DNA from: Bacteroidota bacterium
GTDB taxonomy: Bacteria; Bacteroidota; Bacteroidia; Bacteroidales; Prolixibacteraceae
Length of the DNA stretch: 14,593 nucleotides
Direction of reading: 5' to 3'
Assembly: GCA_030691295.1 (NCBI GenBank)
Contig: JAUYEQ010000622.1
Location: 1 to 14,593, forward strand
In this document: positions 1-7,391 of the stretch, piece by piece
Layout: every line of letters starts with the position of its first letter
Numbering within the stretch: the stretch's first letter is position 1
The notes under the pieces: model-generated
Told to the model about the DNA's origin: nothing
What the model saw: only the letters and a program-made list of their open reading frames with translations
Database searches by the model: none
Position numbers and translations under genes: made by a program

Positions 1-329
1 ATGTGACGGCCAATTTCACGGGCAACACCCAACACATATTTCAAATCTGCGCTGCCATCTTCGTCGGGTGGAGTTCCTACGGCAATAAATACAGCTTCTG
101 CATCAGCGAGGCTGTCTTTCAAGTTTGTCGTAAACGTAAGGCGTCCCTTCTCAACATTGTACTTGAATATATCTTCGAGACCAGGCTCGTAAATGGGTAT
201 CTGACCATTGTTCAGCATATTGATTTTTCGTTCATCAACATCAACGCAGACAACGTCAATCCCCGTTTGTGAAAAACAAGTGCCGGAAACTAATCCGACA
301 TAACCAGTACCAACTACTACTATTTTCAT
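1..329 (-). CDS. UDP-glucose 6-dehydrogenase family protein, N-terminal part (runs off the window)
   Basis: This is the first 109 codons of a nucleotide-sugar dehydrogenase, cut by the window edge. The protein starts MKIVVVGTGYVGLVSGTCF, the Rossmann NAD-binding loop GxGYVG of the UDP-glucose/GDP-mannose dehydrogenase family. It continues with an acidic end of beta-2 (CVDVDERK), the family motif IPIYEPGLE near residue 45, and the AVFIAVGTPP segment near residue 83. Family members oxidise the sugar C6 hydroxyl of UDP-glucose (or a related nucleotide sugar) to the uronic acid in the cytosol, using two NAD+, for capsule, exopolysaccharide or O-antigen synthesis. The YEPGL wording fits the UDP-glucose 6-dehydrogenase (Ugd/TuaD) branch best, but the substrate-specific region is missing. 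The start ATG at 329-327 is the only sensible one because the Rossmann fold begins at residue 2. It is separated from the upstream kinase by 216 bp of stem-loops and is probably transcribed independently. Confidence 0.9.
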   Translation of the reverse strand, partial: MKIVVVGTGYVGLVSGTCFSQTGIDVVCVDVDERKINMLNNGQIPIYEPGLEDIFKYNVEKGRLTFTTNLKDSLADAEAVFIAVGTPPDEDGSADLKYVLGVAREIGRH

Positions 330-370
330 ATCAATTAATTTTGTGTTTAGGCAATGAAACGACTTAAAGA

Positions 371-544
371 AACCAGAATTGTTTCAGTTTTTAAAATAAG
401 ACATTTCTGGTTAATAATAACGATAAGAACAGCATTTTTTTTTGAATGCTATGGGCTTTCCCAAAGTTTTTTTCAGTTTAAAATAAACTTATGCTATTAG
501 ATTTCCCAAAGTGTATTTCAGTTTAAAATAAACTTTGGGAAAGC
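371..544. repeat. Run of four small stem-loops with a recurring loop core
   Basis: The gap between kinase HK1 and the sugar dehydrogenase holds four inverted repeats at about 45-bp steps: 371-378/405-412 (AACCAGAA/TTCTGGTT), 431-436/445-450 (AGCATT/AATGCT with a T-rich loop), 464-469/485-490, and 502-512/532-542 (TTTCCCAAAGT/ACTTTGGGAAA). An outer perfect 13-bp pair, 455-467 with 532-544, encloses the last two. The segment 457-490 is a direct repeat of 502-535 with 32 of 34 bases identical. The core TTTCAGTTT(TT)AAAATAA occurs three times, starting at 382, 471 and 516, each time as a loop, although the first has unrelated arms. The distal arm begins 2 bp after the HK1 stop codon, so transcription termination or mRNA 3'-end protection is the simplest role. 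Confidence 0.7.
502..544 (-). terminator. Probable transcript-end hairpin after the HK1 kinase gene
   Basis: Read on the minus strand, a perfect 11-bp stem (532-542 with 502-512, loop 19 nt) starts just after the HK1 stop codon at 546-548. Only a short A/T-rich stretch follows, not a canonical U-tract, and the alternative 13-bp pairing with 455-467 competes with it. I regard it as a terminator or RNA-stabilising hairpin rather than a textbook intrinsic terminator. Confidence 0.45.
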
Positions 545-545
545 T

Positions 546-3191
546 TTAACACACCGGCATCGTAAAATAAAACGCACTTCCTTTGCCTTCGTTGCTATCT
601 ACCCATATTTTTCCACCCATTAACTCAACCAGTTTTTTTGTAATGGCTAAGCCAAGTCCATTTCCTCCGTATTTGCGGTTTTTTTCATCTTCCACCTGCC
701 TGAAACGGTCAAATATTTTATCGTGATATTCTGGCGGAATGCCGATGCCGGTATCTTTAACGAAAAATTCCACCATTTTGCCTTTGTGTTGATATCCAAT
801 TTCGATTTTGCCTTCCGGTGTGAATTTAAAGGCATTGCCAATCAGATTGTTAAATATTTGCATAAGCCTTTCGGCATCAGCTATAAATACTGTTTCTACA
901 TCATCGTCGGGCAGGTTTAGTTGCAGTTCGAGTTTGTAAGTTCCGGCCTGAAAATAAAATTGTTCATAAACGTCTGAAATATATTTCTGAGCATTGAGGT
1001 GTTTCTTTCGAATGGTAATTTCACCTGATTCCATCTTTGAAATATCCATTATGTCGCTGATAATTGATAAAAGGTTATTTCCACTGGAGATGATGTGCTG
1101 AATAAATTCATTTTTCTGATCCTCTTCAAAATCCGGATCGGTAAGCAATTCAGAAAACCCGATAATGCTGTTTAACGGTGTGCGGACTTCGTGCGACATA
1201 AAGGCCAGAAAAGCCGATTTTAAACGGTCGCTTTCCTGGGCTTTTTCTTTGGCTATAATTAGTTCATTTTCTTCAAGTTTTCGTTGAGTAATATCGTTTG
1301 AAATTCCTATAATTCCTGCTAATTCCTCTTTTGAATTGAAAAATGGGGCATCGGTTACCATGGAAGTAAAGCTACTGCCGTCTTTTCTTTTAACCAAAAA
1401 TTCTCCGGTCCACGAGTTGCCACAACTTAATTCTTTCATGATCTCTAAGGCTTGCTCCCGGGTTGATTGAGTCGGTGTTAAACTTATAATATTTTGTCCA
1501 ATTGCTTCTGCCGAAGACCACCCGTATATCTTTTCAGCCGCATTGTTCCAATAAATTATATTGCCATGTAAATCAGTAGCGATAACTGCCTGACCAACAT
1601 TGTTTAACAAGTTGGCCTGCAATTTTAATTCATTCTGAATTTTCTTAGGCTCTGTGATATCCCGAATGATTATACTGGATTGTCGAAGACCCAGGTGATT
1701 TTTGAAAATAGCCATTGAAATTTCAGCAGAAAATTGTGTTCTGTCTTTCCTGAGAAATGTTACTTCACCCCGTGCCTTTCCTTTTGAATTCCGTTCGTTC
1801 AGCAAAATAGAGAACCTGGAGTCAGAACCATCAACGACAGCTGATTTGCCCAAACGGATAAGTTCATCTTCCGAATATCCAAACATATCACATGATGCCT
1901 GGTTGGCTGATAGTATTTGTCCATCAGGACTTGTTAAAAGTATTGCATCCATGCTGTTTTCAAAAAATGCCCGGTATTTTATTTCGCTTTCAAGCATTGC
2001 ATCTTCAGCTTTCTTCCGCTCCGTAATGTCCTCAACCATTCCTATAATTTCCTGTGGCAAACCATTATTATCGTTTAGTGTTGTGACAAAAAGATTGGCC
2101 CAGATCAAAGTACCATCCTTATGGATGTACCTTTTTTCCATGCTATAACCGGATATTTTTCCAGCTATCAGATCAGCGAACTGATTCAAATCCTTGTCAA
2201 CATCTTCCGTATAAGTAAATTCAGTAAACTTCATTTTAGCCAATTCATCACTGCTGTAACCAATCATTTTTGTCAAACGTAAATTTGATATGATTGGAAA
2301 GCCTTGTAAATCAATCAGTGCAATCGCAATTGGCGCCTGGTCAAAAATGGCCCGAAAACGTTTTTCACTGGCCTGAAGTACTTGCCCTGCAAGCTTCCGT
2401 TCGGTAATGTCACGCCCAATACCCAGAATGCCAAGCACTGTTCCGTCTGAATCGTAGATCGGGGCTTTTATGGTTTCCAGAAAGGCGCGATGTTCATCGT
2501 CGGCAAAGGTAACCCACTCTTCGTTGATGGTAGGTTTACCTGCATCCACGGCTTTTTTGTCATTTCCGCGGAAAAAGTCGGCCAATTCCCGGTCAACAAA
2601 GTCATAATTGGTTTTACCAACGATGTCAGCTTCCCTGGCTCCGAAAAATCGTTCGAACATTGGATTGCAAGAGAGGTATATCCCATTCGTGTCTTTTAGC
2701 CAAATTAAGTCGGGGATAGTTTTCACAAGTGTGCGTAGGTGAGATTCACTTTTTTGCAGTGCCAACTCCGATCGTTTTCGAACGGTTGTTTCCCGTATGT
2801 TGCACTGAATTACCTTTTTTTTGTCTTCAAAATAGCAATTGCTGATGAACTCAACACTGATTTTCCGTCCATCAGCCGTTTCAAGCGGCAGGTCGTCATA
2901 ACGCACATATTCCTTCTGCTGTAATTCCGAAAATTTATCAAGATTAGCAACGATATCTTTTAAAAAACCAATTTCCCATATTGCTTTATCCAGAAATTGA
3001 TCTTCAGAATAGCCCAGCATTTCAATCAAAAATGGGTTCACATCTGTAATCATACCGGTTTCGGCATCGAGAATCAAAATACCGTCTTTGGCCGATTCAA
3101 AAAGTCTTCGGTAGCGGTTTTCTGATGCTTTCAGTAATTGTTCTGCCTTTTGCCGAAAATCAGCATTTTCTGATTTGTTATATTTTCCCAT
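546..3191 (-). CDS. Soluble multi-PAS sensor histidine kinase (HK1)
   Basis: This 881-residue kinase has no membrane segment or signal peptide and should sense signals in the cytoplasm. Five PAS domains follow one another at about residues 24-139, 148-266, 275-395, 402-516 and 524-638. Several end in the DITERK-type linker typical of PAS/PAC units. The dimerisation/phosphoacceptor helix has FMSHEVRTPLNSIIGFSELL with His667. The ATPase domain shows the N box (NNLIGNAFKF, 781-790), G1 box DTGIGIP (813-819) and G2 box GNGLGLAITKKLVELMGG (843-860), all intact. It ends with the standard GSAFYFTMP strand, and there is no receiver domain, so it is not a hybrid kinase. It autophosphorylates on His and must pass phosphate to a separate regulator. 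The PAS ligands are not recognisable. It lies 179 bp downstream of kinase HK2 and is followed by the stem-loop run, so it probably ends a transcript. Confidence 0.93.
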   Translation of the reverse strand: MGKYNKSENADFRQKAEQLLKASENRYRRLFESAKDGILILDAETGMITDVNPFLIEMLGYSEDQFLDKAIWEIGFLKDIVANLDKFSELQQKEYVRYDDLPLETADGRKISVEFISNCYFEDKKKVIQCNIRETTVRKRSELALQKSESHLRTLVKTIPDLIWLKDTNGIYLSCNPMFERFFGAREADIVGKTNYDFVDRELADFFRGNDKKAVDAGKPTINEEWVTFADDEHRAFLETIKAPIYDSDGTVLGILGIGRDITERKLAGQVLQASEKRFRAIFDQAPIAIALIDLQGFPIISNLRLTKMIGYSSDELAKMKFTEFTYTEDVDKDLNQFADLIAGKISGYSMEKRYIHKDGTLIWANLFVTTLNDNNGLPQEIIGMVEDITERKKAEDAMLESEIKYRAFFENSMDAILLTSPDGQILSANQASCDMFGYSEDELIRLGKSAVVDGSDSRFSILLNERNSKGKARGEVTFLRKDRTQFSAEISMAIFKNHLGLRQSSIIIRDITEPKKIQNELKLQANLLNNVGQAVIATDLHGNIIYWNNAAEKIYGWSSAEAIGQNIISLTPTQSTREQALEIMKELSCGNSWTGEFLVKRKDGSSFTSMVTDAPFFNSKEELAGIIGISNDITQRKLEENELIIAKEKAQESDRLKSAFLAFMSHEVRTPLNSIIGFSELLTDPDFEEDQKNEFIQHIISSGNNLLSIISDIMDISKMESGEITIRKKHLNAQKYISDVYEQFYFQAGTYKLELQLNLPDDDVETVFIADAERLMQIFNNLIGNAFKFTPEGKIEIGYQHKGKMVEFFVKDTGIGIPPEYHDKIFDRFRQVEDEKNRKYGGNGLGLAITKKLVELMGGKIWVDSNEGKGSAFYFTMPVC

Positions 3192-3370
3192 TGGTGATTA
3201 TTTTACGAGCATATTACCACTCGTCCATTGATAAATTCTGAATGTGGCAAGTTATGCAAGCGCAAAACCTAAAGTGTTATATAACTTTGGAAAAGAGTTG
3301 CAAGATTCACAGATATCGCAGAATTCTGATTAGATACAGCGATAAGAATCACAATAAATGGTTTTTGAAG
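3192..3370. other. Intergenic region between the two PAS kinases, with an imperfect inverted repeat
   Basis: These 179 bp presumably contain the promoter of HK1. The one structure I see is an inverted repeat at 3268-3290, CC(T)AAAGT / ACTTTGG around an 8-nt AT-rich loop. Its arms resemble those of the hairpin just after HK1 (502-542). No convincing TTTG/TAnnTTTG Bacteroidota promoter and no small gene could be supported. Confidence 0.4.
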
Positions 3371-5374
3371 TTACCAATGACTTGGAAAAGTAAAATAAAA
3401 TGTGCTGCCTTTGCCTTCGCAGCTTTCTACCCAAATTTTACCGCCGTGTTTTTCAACAAATTCTTTGCAAAGCAGCAGTCCCAATCCGGTGCTGGGTTCG
3501 CCTTCGGTTCCTTTTCTGTTGGCATTGGTATCAATCCTGAACAGGTTGTCAACCATCTCCCTGCTCATTCCAATACCTGTATCCTGAATGGCTATTACGA
3601 TGTTTTTATCGCTGGATGACTTGACCGACAGACTTATGCGTCCACCTTTGTTTGTGTATTTTATGGCATTTGAAACAAGGTTCCTGATAATCGTTTGAAG
3701 CATGTTGCTATCGGCAAAAACCACCAGGCCATCAGGAATTTCAGTTGTTATTTTAATTTTCTTATTTTTAGCTTGTTCCTGAATCATTTCGATAATTTCA
3801 CCTGTCACTAAACCAATTTGAATTTCTTCAGGATTAAATGGGATGGTACCTTTTTGTATCTGTGACCAATTCAACAGGTTTTCGAGCAACCGGTATAGGT
3901 TCGTCGCCGATTTGTTCATCCCCGCTATCATTTCCTGTAACTGCGGCATCGTCAGGTTGGGCAAATCCTCGGACATTATCTCGGTAAGTCCTAAAAAACT
4001 GTTGAATGGGCTGCGAAGGTCGTGGGCAATGATGGAGAAAAACTTGTCTTTGGTTGCATTCAGATTAATAAGTTCCTCATTTTTAAGTTGAATTTCTGCT
4101 TCGTTCTGCATTTGTTTGGTAATATCAACGATTAGTCCATGCCACAAAATATCTCCGCTTTCCAATTGCTGGGGCAACGATGTGATGTGTAGCCACCTGA
4201 CTTCTCCCTTCACAATAACACGCCCTTTCCAGTCGAATGGTCGTTTTAAATATATCCCTTCCTGATTTAATGTGGCAAAACCATCCAAATCATCGGGGTG
4301 AATTGCTTTGAAGATGGTTTCTTTATCTGTAAGCAGACTCTCAACACTCAAATCGAGCATTTCTGCCATTCTCGGACTGACATATTCAAGGGCAAAAGTA
4401 CCCTCAGGTTTGGTTTTCAGGATATAAACACCAACAGGAATTTTTGAAACCAAGTTGTCTTTCTTCTGCTTGCTGTTGAGTATTGCGTCTTCCGCCTGTT
4501 TGCGTGAACTTATATTTCTGGCCAAACCGGTTGCGCCTATAATTTCATTGTTTTCATTGAAGATTGGATTAAAAAAACTCTCATAATGGGCCAGTTCAAT
4601 ATCGCCGTATATCCTTATATTCGAATGAGTTTCGCCCTTCAGTGCGCGGTCGTAATTCTCTTTTGCCGCTTTTCGGTCTGCTCCGGAAGTAATACAATCC
4701 AGAATATTCATTCCCAATGAAATATCCGTATTGTATGCAAATTTCATGGCATCCGAATGGGCTTTGTTGAAATACAAATATTTGTATTCCTGATCAATGG
4801 AGAAAAGTATGGTGTTTCTCTGGCTCTCTATGCTGGACTTCAGCAGTAACTGCGATTTCTTAAGTGCTTCCTCTGCCTGTTTGCGTTCGGTGAGATCAAT
4901 ATCGATGCAAAACAATTCCTGAGGATGACCCGGAATACTGATGAGGGTATGGCTGGAAAACACTGACACGCGGGAGCCATCTTTACGCATCAGCGACAAT
5001 TCAGAAGAGGGGATAGGTTGCCCCGTTTCGGCCATATTTTTCATCGCATGTGCAACATCTTCCCGCATTTCAGACGGAATAATCAGATCCAGAAGGTTTT
5101 GGCCTATTGCTTCCTGTGCAGTATAACCATATAGCTGTTCGGAGGCCAGGTTCCAGTATTTGGTAGTCCCATCTGTGCCATACCCCTGAACTGAAACCGA
5201 TTGGACTTCCTGGAACAAATTTCTGAACCGTGCTTCGCTCTCGCGTAAGGCGTCCACTGATTGTTTGCGATCGGTGATATCCTTTCCGTATGATTTTCTG
5301 AACTTATTATTGTCCTCCCGTAATTGCTGCAACTCTTTTATGAGTTCTGATTTGGTTTTGTCCTGATCGTTCAT
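3371..5374 (-). CDS. Soluble multi-PAS sensor histidine kinase (HK2)
   Basis: This 667-residue cytoplasmic kinase begins with a short charged coiled-coil-like helix (residues 1-45, with a KDITDRKQ linker that looks like the remnant of a PAS end). Three PAS domains follow at about 45-166, 176-292 and 302-420. The third carries the IHPDDLDGF and WKGRVIVKGEVRWL pattern of the PAS_3 type. The HisKA helix has FFSIIAHDLRSPFNSFLGL with His451. The ATPase domain has an N box (RNLVSNAIKYT, 564-574), DTGIGMS (598-604) and STGLGLLLCKEFVEKHGG (628-645). No receiver or membrane segment is present. It is a different HisKA subtype (HDLRSP) from HK1 (HEVRTP), so the two are not a recent duplication. The start lies 27 bp after the stop of the nagB-like gene on the same strand, which suggests co-transcription with the sugar operon and possibly sensing of its products. 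That link is inference. Confidence 0.93.
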   Translation of the reverse strand: MNDQDKTKSELIKELQQLREDNNKFRKSYGKDITDRKQSVDALRESEARFRNLFQEVQSVSVQGYGTDGTTKYWNLASEQLYGYTAQEAIGQNLLDLIIPSEMREDVAHAMKNMAETGQPIPSSELSLMRKDGSRVSVFSSHTLISIPGHPQELFCIDIDLTERKQAEEALKKSQLLLKSSIESQRNTILFSIDQEYKYLYFNKAHSDAMKFAYNTDISLGMNILDCITSGADRKAAKENYDRALKGETHSNIRIYGDIELAHYESFFNPIFNENNEIIGATGLARNISSRKQAEDAILNSKQKKDNLVSKIPVGVYILKTKPEGTFALEYVSPRMAEMLDLSVESLLTDKETIFKAIHPDDLDGFATLNQEGIYLKRPFDWKGRVIVKGEVRWLHITSLPQQLESGDILWHGLIVDITKQMQNEAEIQLKNEELINLNATKDKFFSIIAHDLRSPFNSFLGLTEIMSEDLPNLTMPQLQEMIAGMNKSATNLYRLLENLLNWSQIQKGTIPFNPEEIQIGLVTGEIIEMIQEQAKNKKIKITTEIPDGLVVFADSNMLQTIIRNLVSNAIKYTNKGGRISLSVKSSSDKNIVIAIQDTGIGMSREMVDNLFRIDTNANRKGTEGEPSTGLGLLLCKEFVEKHGGKIWVESCEGKGSTFYFTFPSHW

Positions 5375-5401
5375 GCAAGCGTTATAAATTCATGGATAAT
5401 T

Positions 5402-6127
5402 TTAAATCAATGATGCGGCTGCCTGATCTAAAAATAACGTGACATTTGGATGTTCGCGTAATATGCTTGCCGGACATACTGGTGAAATTTCACTGTTCAG
5501 GGTCTGGTAAACAGCTTTTGCTTTCCGCAGATCTGGAACACTGCAAATAATCGATTTCGATTTCATAATCTGATTGATGGACATGCTGATGGCTTGTTTC
5601 GGTACATCTTCGAAAGTGGGAAACCACCCTTCGCCCAATTGCTGTTGGCGGCATGCATCATCGAGATTGACCACCAAATAAGCATCTTCTGTTTCGAAAT
5701 CAGCAGGCGGATCGTTAAATGCCAAATGTCCGTTTTCGCCTATACCGGCAAAAGCCACGTCGATTGGATGGTGGAGAATAATATGCTCTAACCGTTTACA
5801 TTCCACCACCGGATCATCTTCTCCGTTTACATAGTGAAATGCTTTCAGACCCACCAGATTAACAAAGCGTTCTTTCAGGTATTTGCGGAACGATGCCGGA
5901 TGTGAATCAGACAGGCCAATGTATTCGTCGAGATGAAAAGCGGTCACTTTCGACCAGTCAACATCCTCTCTGACCAATGCATTCAGCATTTCGAACTGTG
6001 AGGCGCCGGTAGCGACAATAATGTTGGCCGTTCCATTGTCGGCAATGGCTTTCCTGATTAGCTCTGCTCCAGTGATAGCGGCTTTTCTGCCAAGTTGCTC
6101 TTTCGTTTCTAAGATTATTGTTTCCAT
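5402..6127 (-). CDS. NagB-like glucosamine-6-phosphate deaminase/isomerase family protein with altered catalytic Asp
   Basis: This 241-residue cytosolic protein of the NagB/6-phosphogluconolactonase (glucosamine_iso) fold has about the usual family length. Characterised NagB converts glucosamine-6-phosphate to fructose-6-phosphate plus ammonia. The family phosphate-binding loop is [15 protein letters not shown] (residues 37-51). The HLDEYIGL segment carries the active-site Asp67, and the signature [14 protein letters not shown] spans 128-141. Against E. coli NagB (D141, H143, E148), His134 is kept, E148 is replaced by Asp139 and the catalytic D141 by Asn132. The codon is AAC, so this is not a reading error on my part. 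The same GENGH variant is, to my knowledge, found in a NagB-like paralogue group of Bacteroidota and Planctomycetes of uncertain activity. It follows the Nramp-like gene by 11 bp and belongs to the operon with the NagA-like gene, so an amino-sugar substrate is likely, but deaminase activity should not be assumed. Confidence 0.85.
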   Translation of the reverse strand: METIILETKEQLGRKAAITGAELIRKAIADNGTANIIVATGASQFEMLNALVREDVDWSKVTAFHLDEYIGLSDSHPASFRKYLKERFVNLVGLKAFHYVNGEDDPVVECKRLEHIILHHPIDVAFAGIGENGHLAFNDPPADFETEDAYLVVNLDDACRQQQLGEGWFPTFEDVPKQAISMSINQIMKSKSIICSVPDLRKAKAVYQTLNSEISPVCPASILREHPNVTLFLDQAAASLI

Positions 6128-6138
6128 GTTCGTTTCAT

Positions 6139-7380
6139 TTATAAAAAGCCGGCAATGGCGAAATACGAAGTTATAAAACTAAAAAGTATTACGGCTATCA
6201 GGCTGAAATTCATTTTTGTTCCGGCAGTTTGTTGGTTCATTAACGATTTTCGGTTAATCAGAATCATAATCGGGATGGCTACTGCCGGGAGTATCAGTGC
6301 CTGAAAAGCCTGCGAAAAAATCATCAGGAGTGGTGGTGTCGTGCTTATAAACTGCATACCGAAACCGAAGAGGATGCCAATTAGTCCCAGTATCCGGTAC
6401 ATAGGCGATTTGATATTTCTTTCTTTTCCGGTGTAGTCGCTGATCAGCCAGGGGGCAATCAAAACTATCGGAAAAACTGTTGAAATCCCGGCACCCACAA
6501 TTCCCAATATCAGGATAAAAGCAGCTACTTTGCCGCCGATGGGTTCAAACAGACTGATCATCTCAATAGTAGTGTTAAGTTTCAGCCCCATTACATGCAA
6601 CGTTCCTGCAGATACAGCCATGATTACCAAACTAAGAAAAAACATCATGGAAGCCGAAACCGCGGCATCCCTTTTTTCTTCTTTCAGGTGATTAATGTTC
6701 CAGCCTTTTTCGGCAACAACAGTACTCCGCATGATAAATACTGCCGCAGAGCAGGTCGTTCCGGCCATTGCAGCTATTAACTGAAGCGAGCCGGGAGTCT
6801 TGGGAATGCTGGGAACAAGTCCGCCCAACAGTTCTGAAATACTTGGTTTCACCATAATGAACACAGTAATAAAAGAAATTCCCATCAGAATGACCAGAAA
6901 AACTAGCACTTTTTCGAATGATTTGTAACGACCAAACCACAACAATGCATACAACGCAACAACCAAAACAATGGTGATATTCAAGGTGCTAAATCCTTCA
7001 CCACCCCACAAAATCAGCGAGGCTTCCCGAATCAGGTCGGAGACAATTCCGAAGATACCCATTAGAGCCAGTAATTCACCCACAACCAAAGCAATTAAAA
7101 TATAGATGGCCAGTACTTTACCATATTTGAAATTGGTTTTGATATTGAAAAGGGCAGTCTTACCGGTTACCAGTGTGGTTTTTCCATAAGCAACCATTAA
7201 AACGTAGGTGAAAATACACGAAAGAACCAGTGCCCATGTTAAGGTCATGCCATGTTCGGCGCCACTTTTTGCCATTGTTGTAACGCTTCCCGTACCAATG
7301 TTGTAACCGATCAGAAATAAGCCCGGACCAATGGCAGTCAGGCCAAGAAATATTTTCCGGAGAAGTTTGTTTTCGCTCAT
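6139..7380 (-). CDS. Divergent Nramp-fold membrane transporter lacking the metal-binding motifs
   Basis: This 413-residue, very hydrophobic protein has about 11 predicted membrane helices and the layout of the Nramp (SLC11/MntH) family within the LeuT-fold superfamily. The start [35 protein letters not shown] matches Nramp helix 1 in position, but the invariant metal-binding DPGN is replaced by IGTG (about residues 28-31). The helix-6 segment [27 protein letters not shown] (201-227) aligns with the Nramp GTTVMPHN..LHSSLV region, but the metal-ligand Met and the Pro-His are replaced by Ser-Ala-Ala. Both sites that bind Mn2+/Fe2+ in characterised family members are therefore absent. It sits between the NagA-like and NagB-like genes with 11-bp gaps on each side. 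A role as importer of an amino sugar or related organic solute is my inference. Automated pipelines would probably call it a divalent metal transporter. Confidence 0.82.
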   Translation of the reverse strand: MSENKLLRKIFLGLTAIGPGLFLIGYNIGTGSVTTMAKSGAEHGMTLTWALVLSCIFTYVLMVAYGKTTLVTGKTALFNIKTNFKYGKVLAIYILIALVVGELLALMGIFGIVSDLIREASLILWGGEGFSTLNITIVLVVALYALLWFGRYKSFEKVLVFLVILMGISFITVFIMVKPSISELLGGLVPSIPKTPGSLQLIAAMAGTTCSAAVFIMRSTVVAEKGWNINHLKEEKRDAAVSASMMFFLSLVIMAVSAGTLHVMGLKLNTTIEMISLFEPIGGKVAAFILILGIVGAGISTVFPIVLIAPWLISDYTGKERNIKSPMYRILGLIGILFGFGMQFISTTPPLLMIFSQAFQALILPAVAIPIMILINRKSLMNQQTAGTKMNFSLIAVILFSFITSYFAIAGFL

Positions 7381-7391
7381 ACCTGCCGTTG

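Noticed and set aside
371..544. A CRISPR array, from the regular ~45-bp repeat spacing
   Set aside because: The repeats are few, imperfect and A/T-rich, are stem-loops themselves, and have no distinct spacers or cas genes nearby.
1702..2148. A 148-codon open frame on the plus strand
   Set aside because: It is antisense to PAS domains of HK1, and its Ser-rich composition is that of a shadow frame.
3192..3370. A small gene or RNA between HK1 and HK2
   Set aside because: No frame with a plausible start and protein-like composition and no recognised RNA fold was visible beyond one short inverted repeat.
546..5374. HK1 and HK2 as a tandem gene duplication
   Set aside because: They differ in PAS number, HisKA motif (HEVRTP versus HDLRSP) and N-terminus. 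Similarity is at the level of domain families only.
6139..7380. Calling this gene a manganese/iron transporter (MntH)
   Set aside because: Both the DPGN and Met-Pro-His metal-site motifs are missing and the operon is about sugars, so the family name does not support that function.
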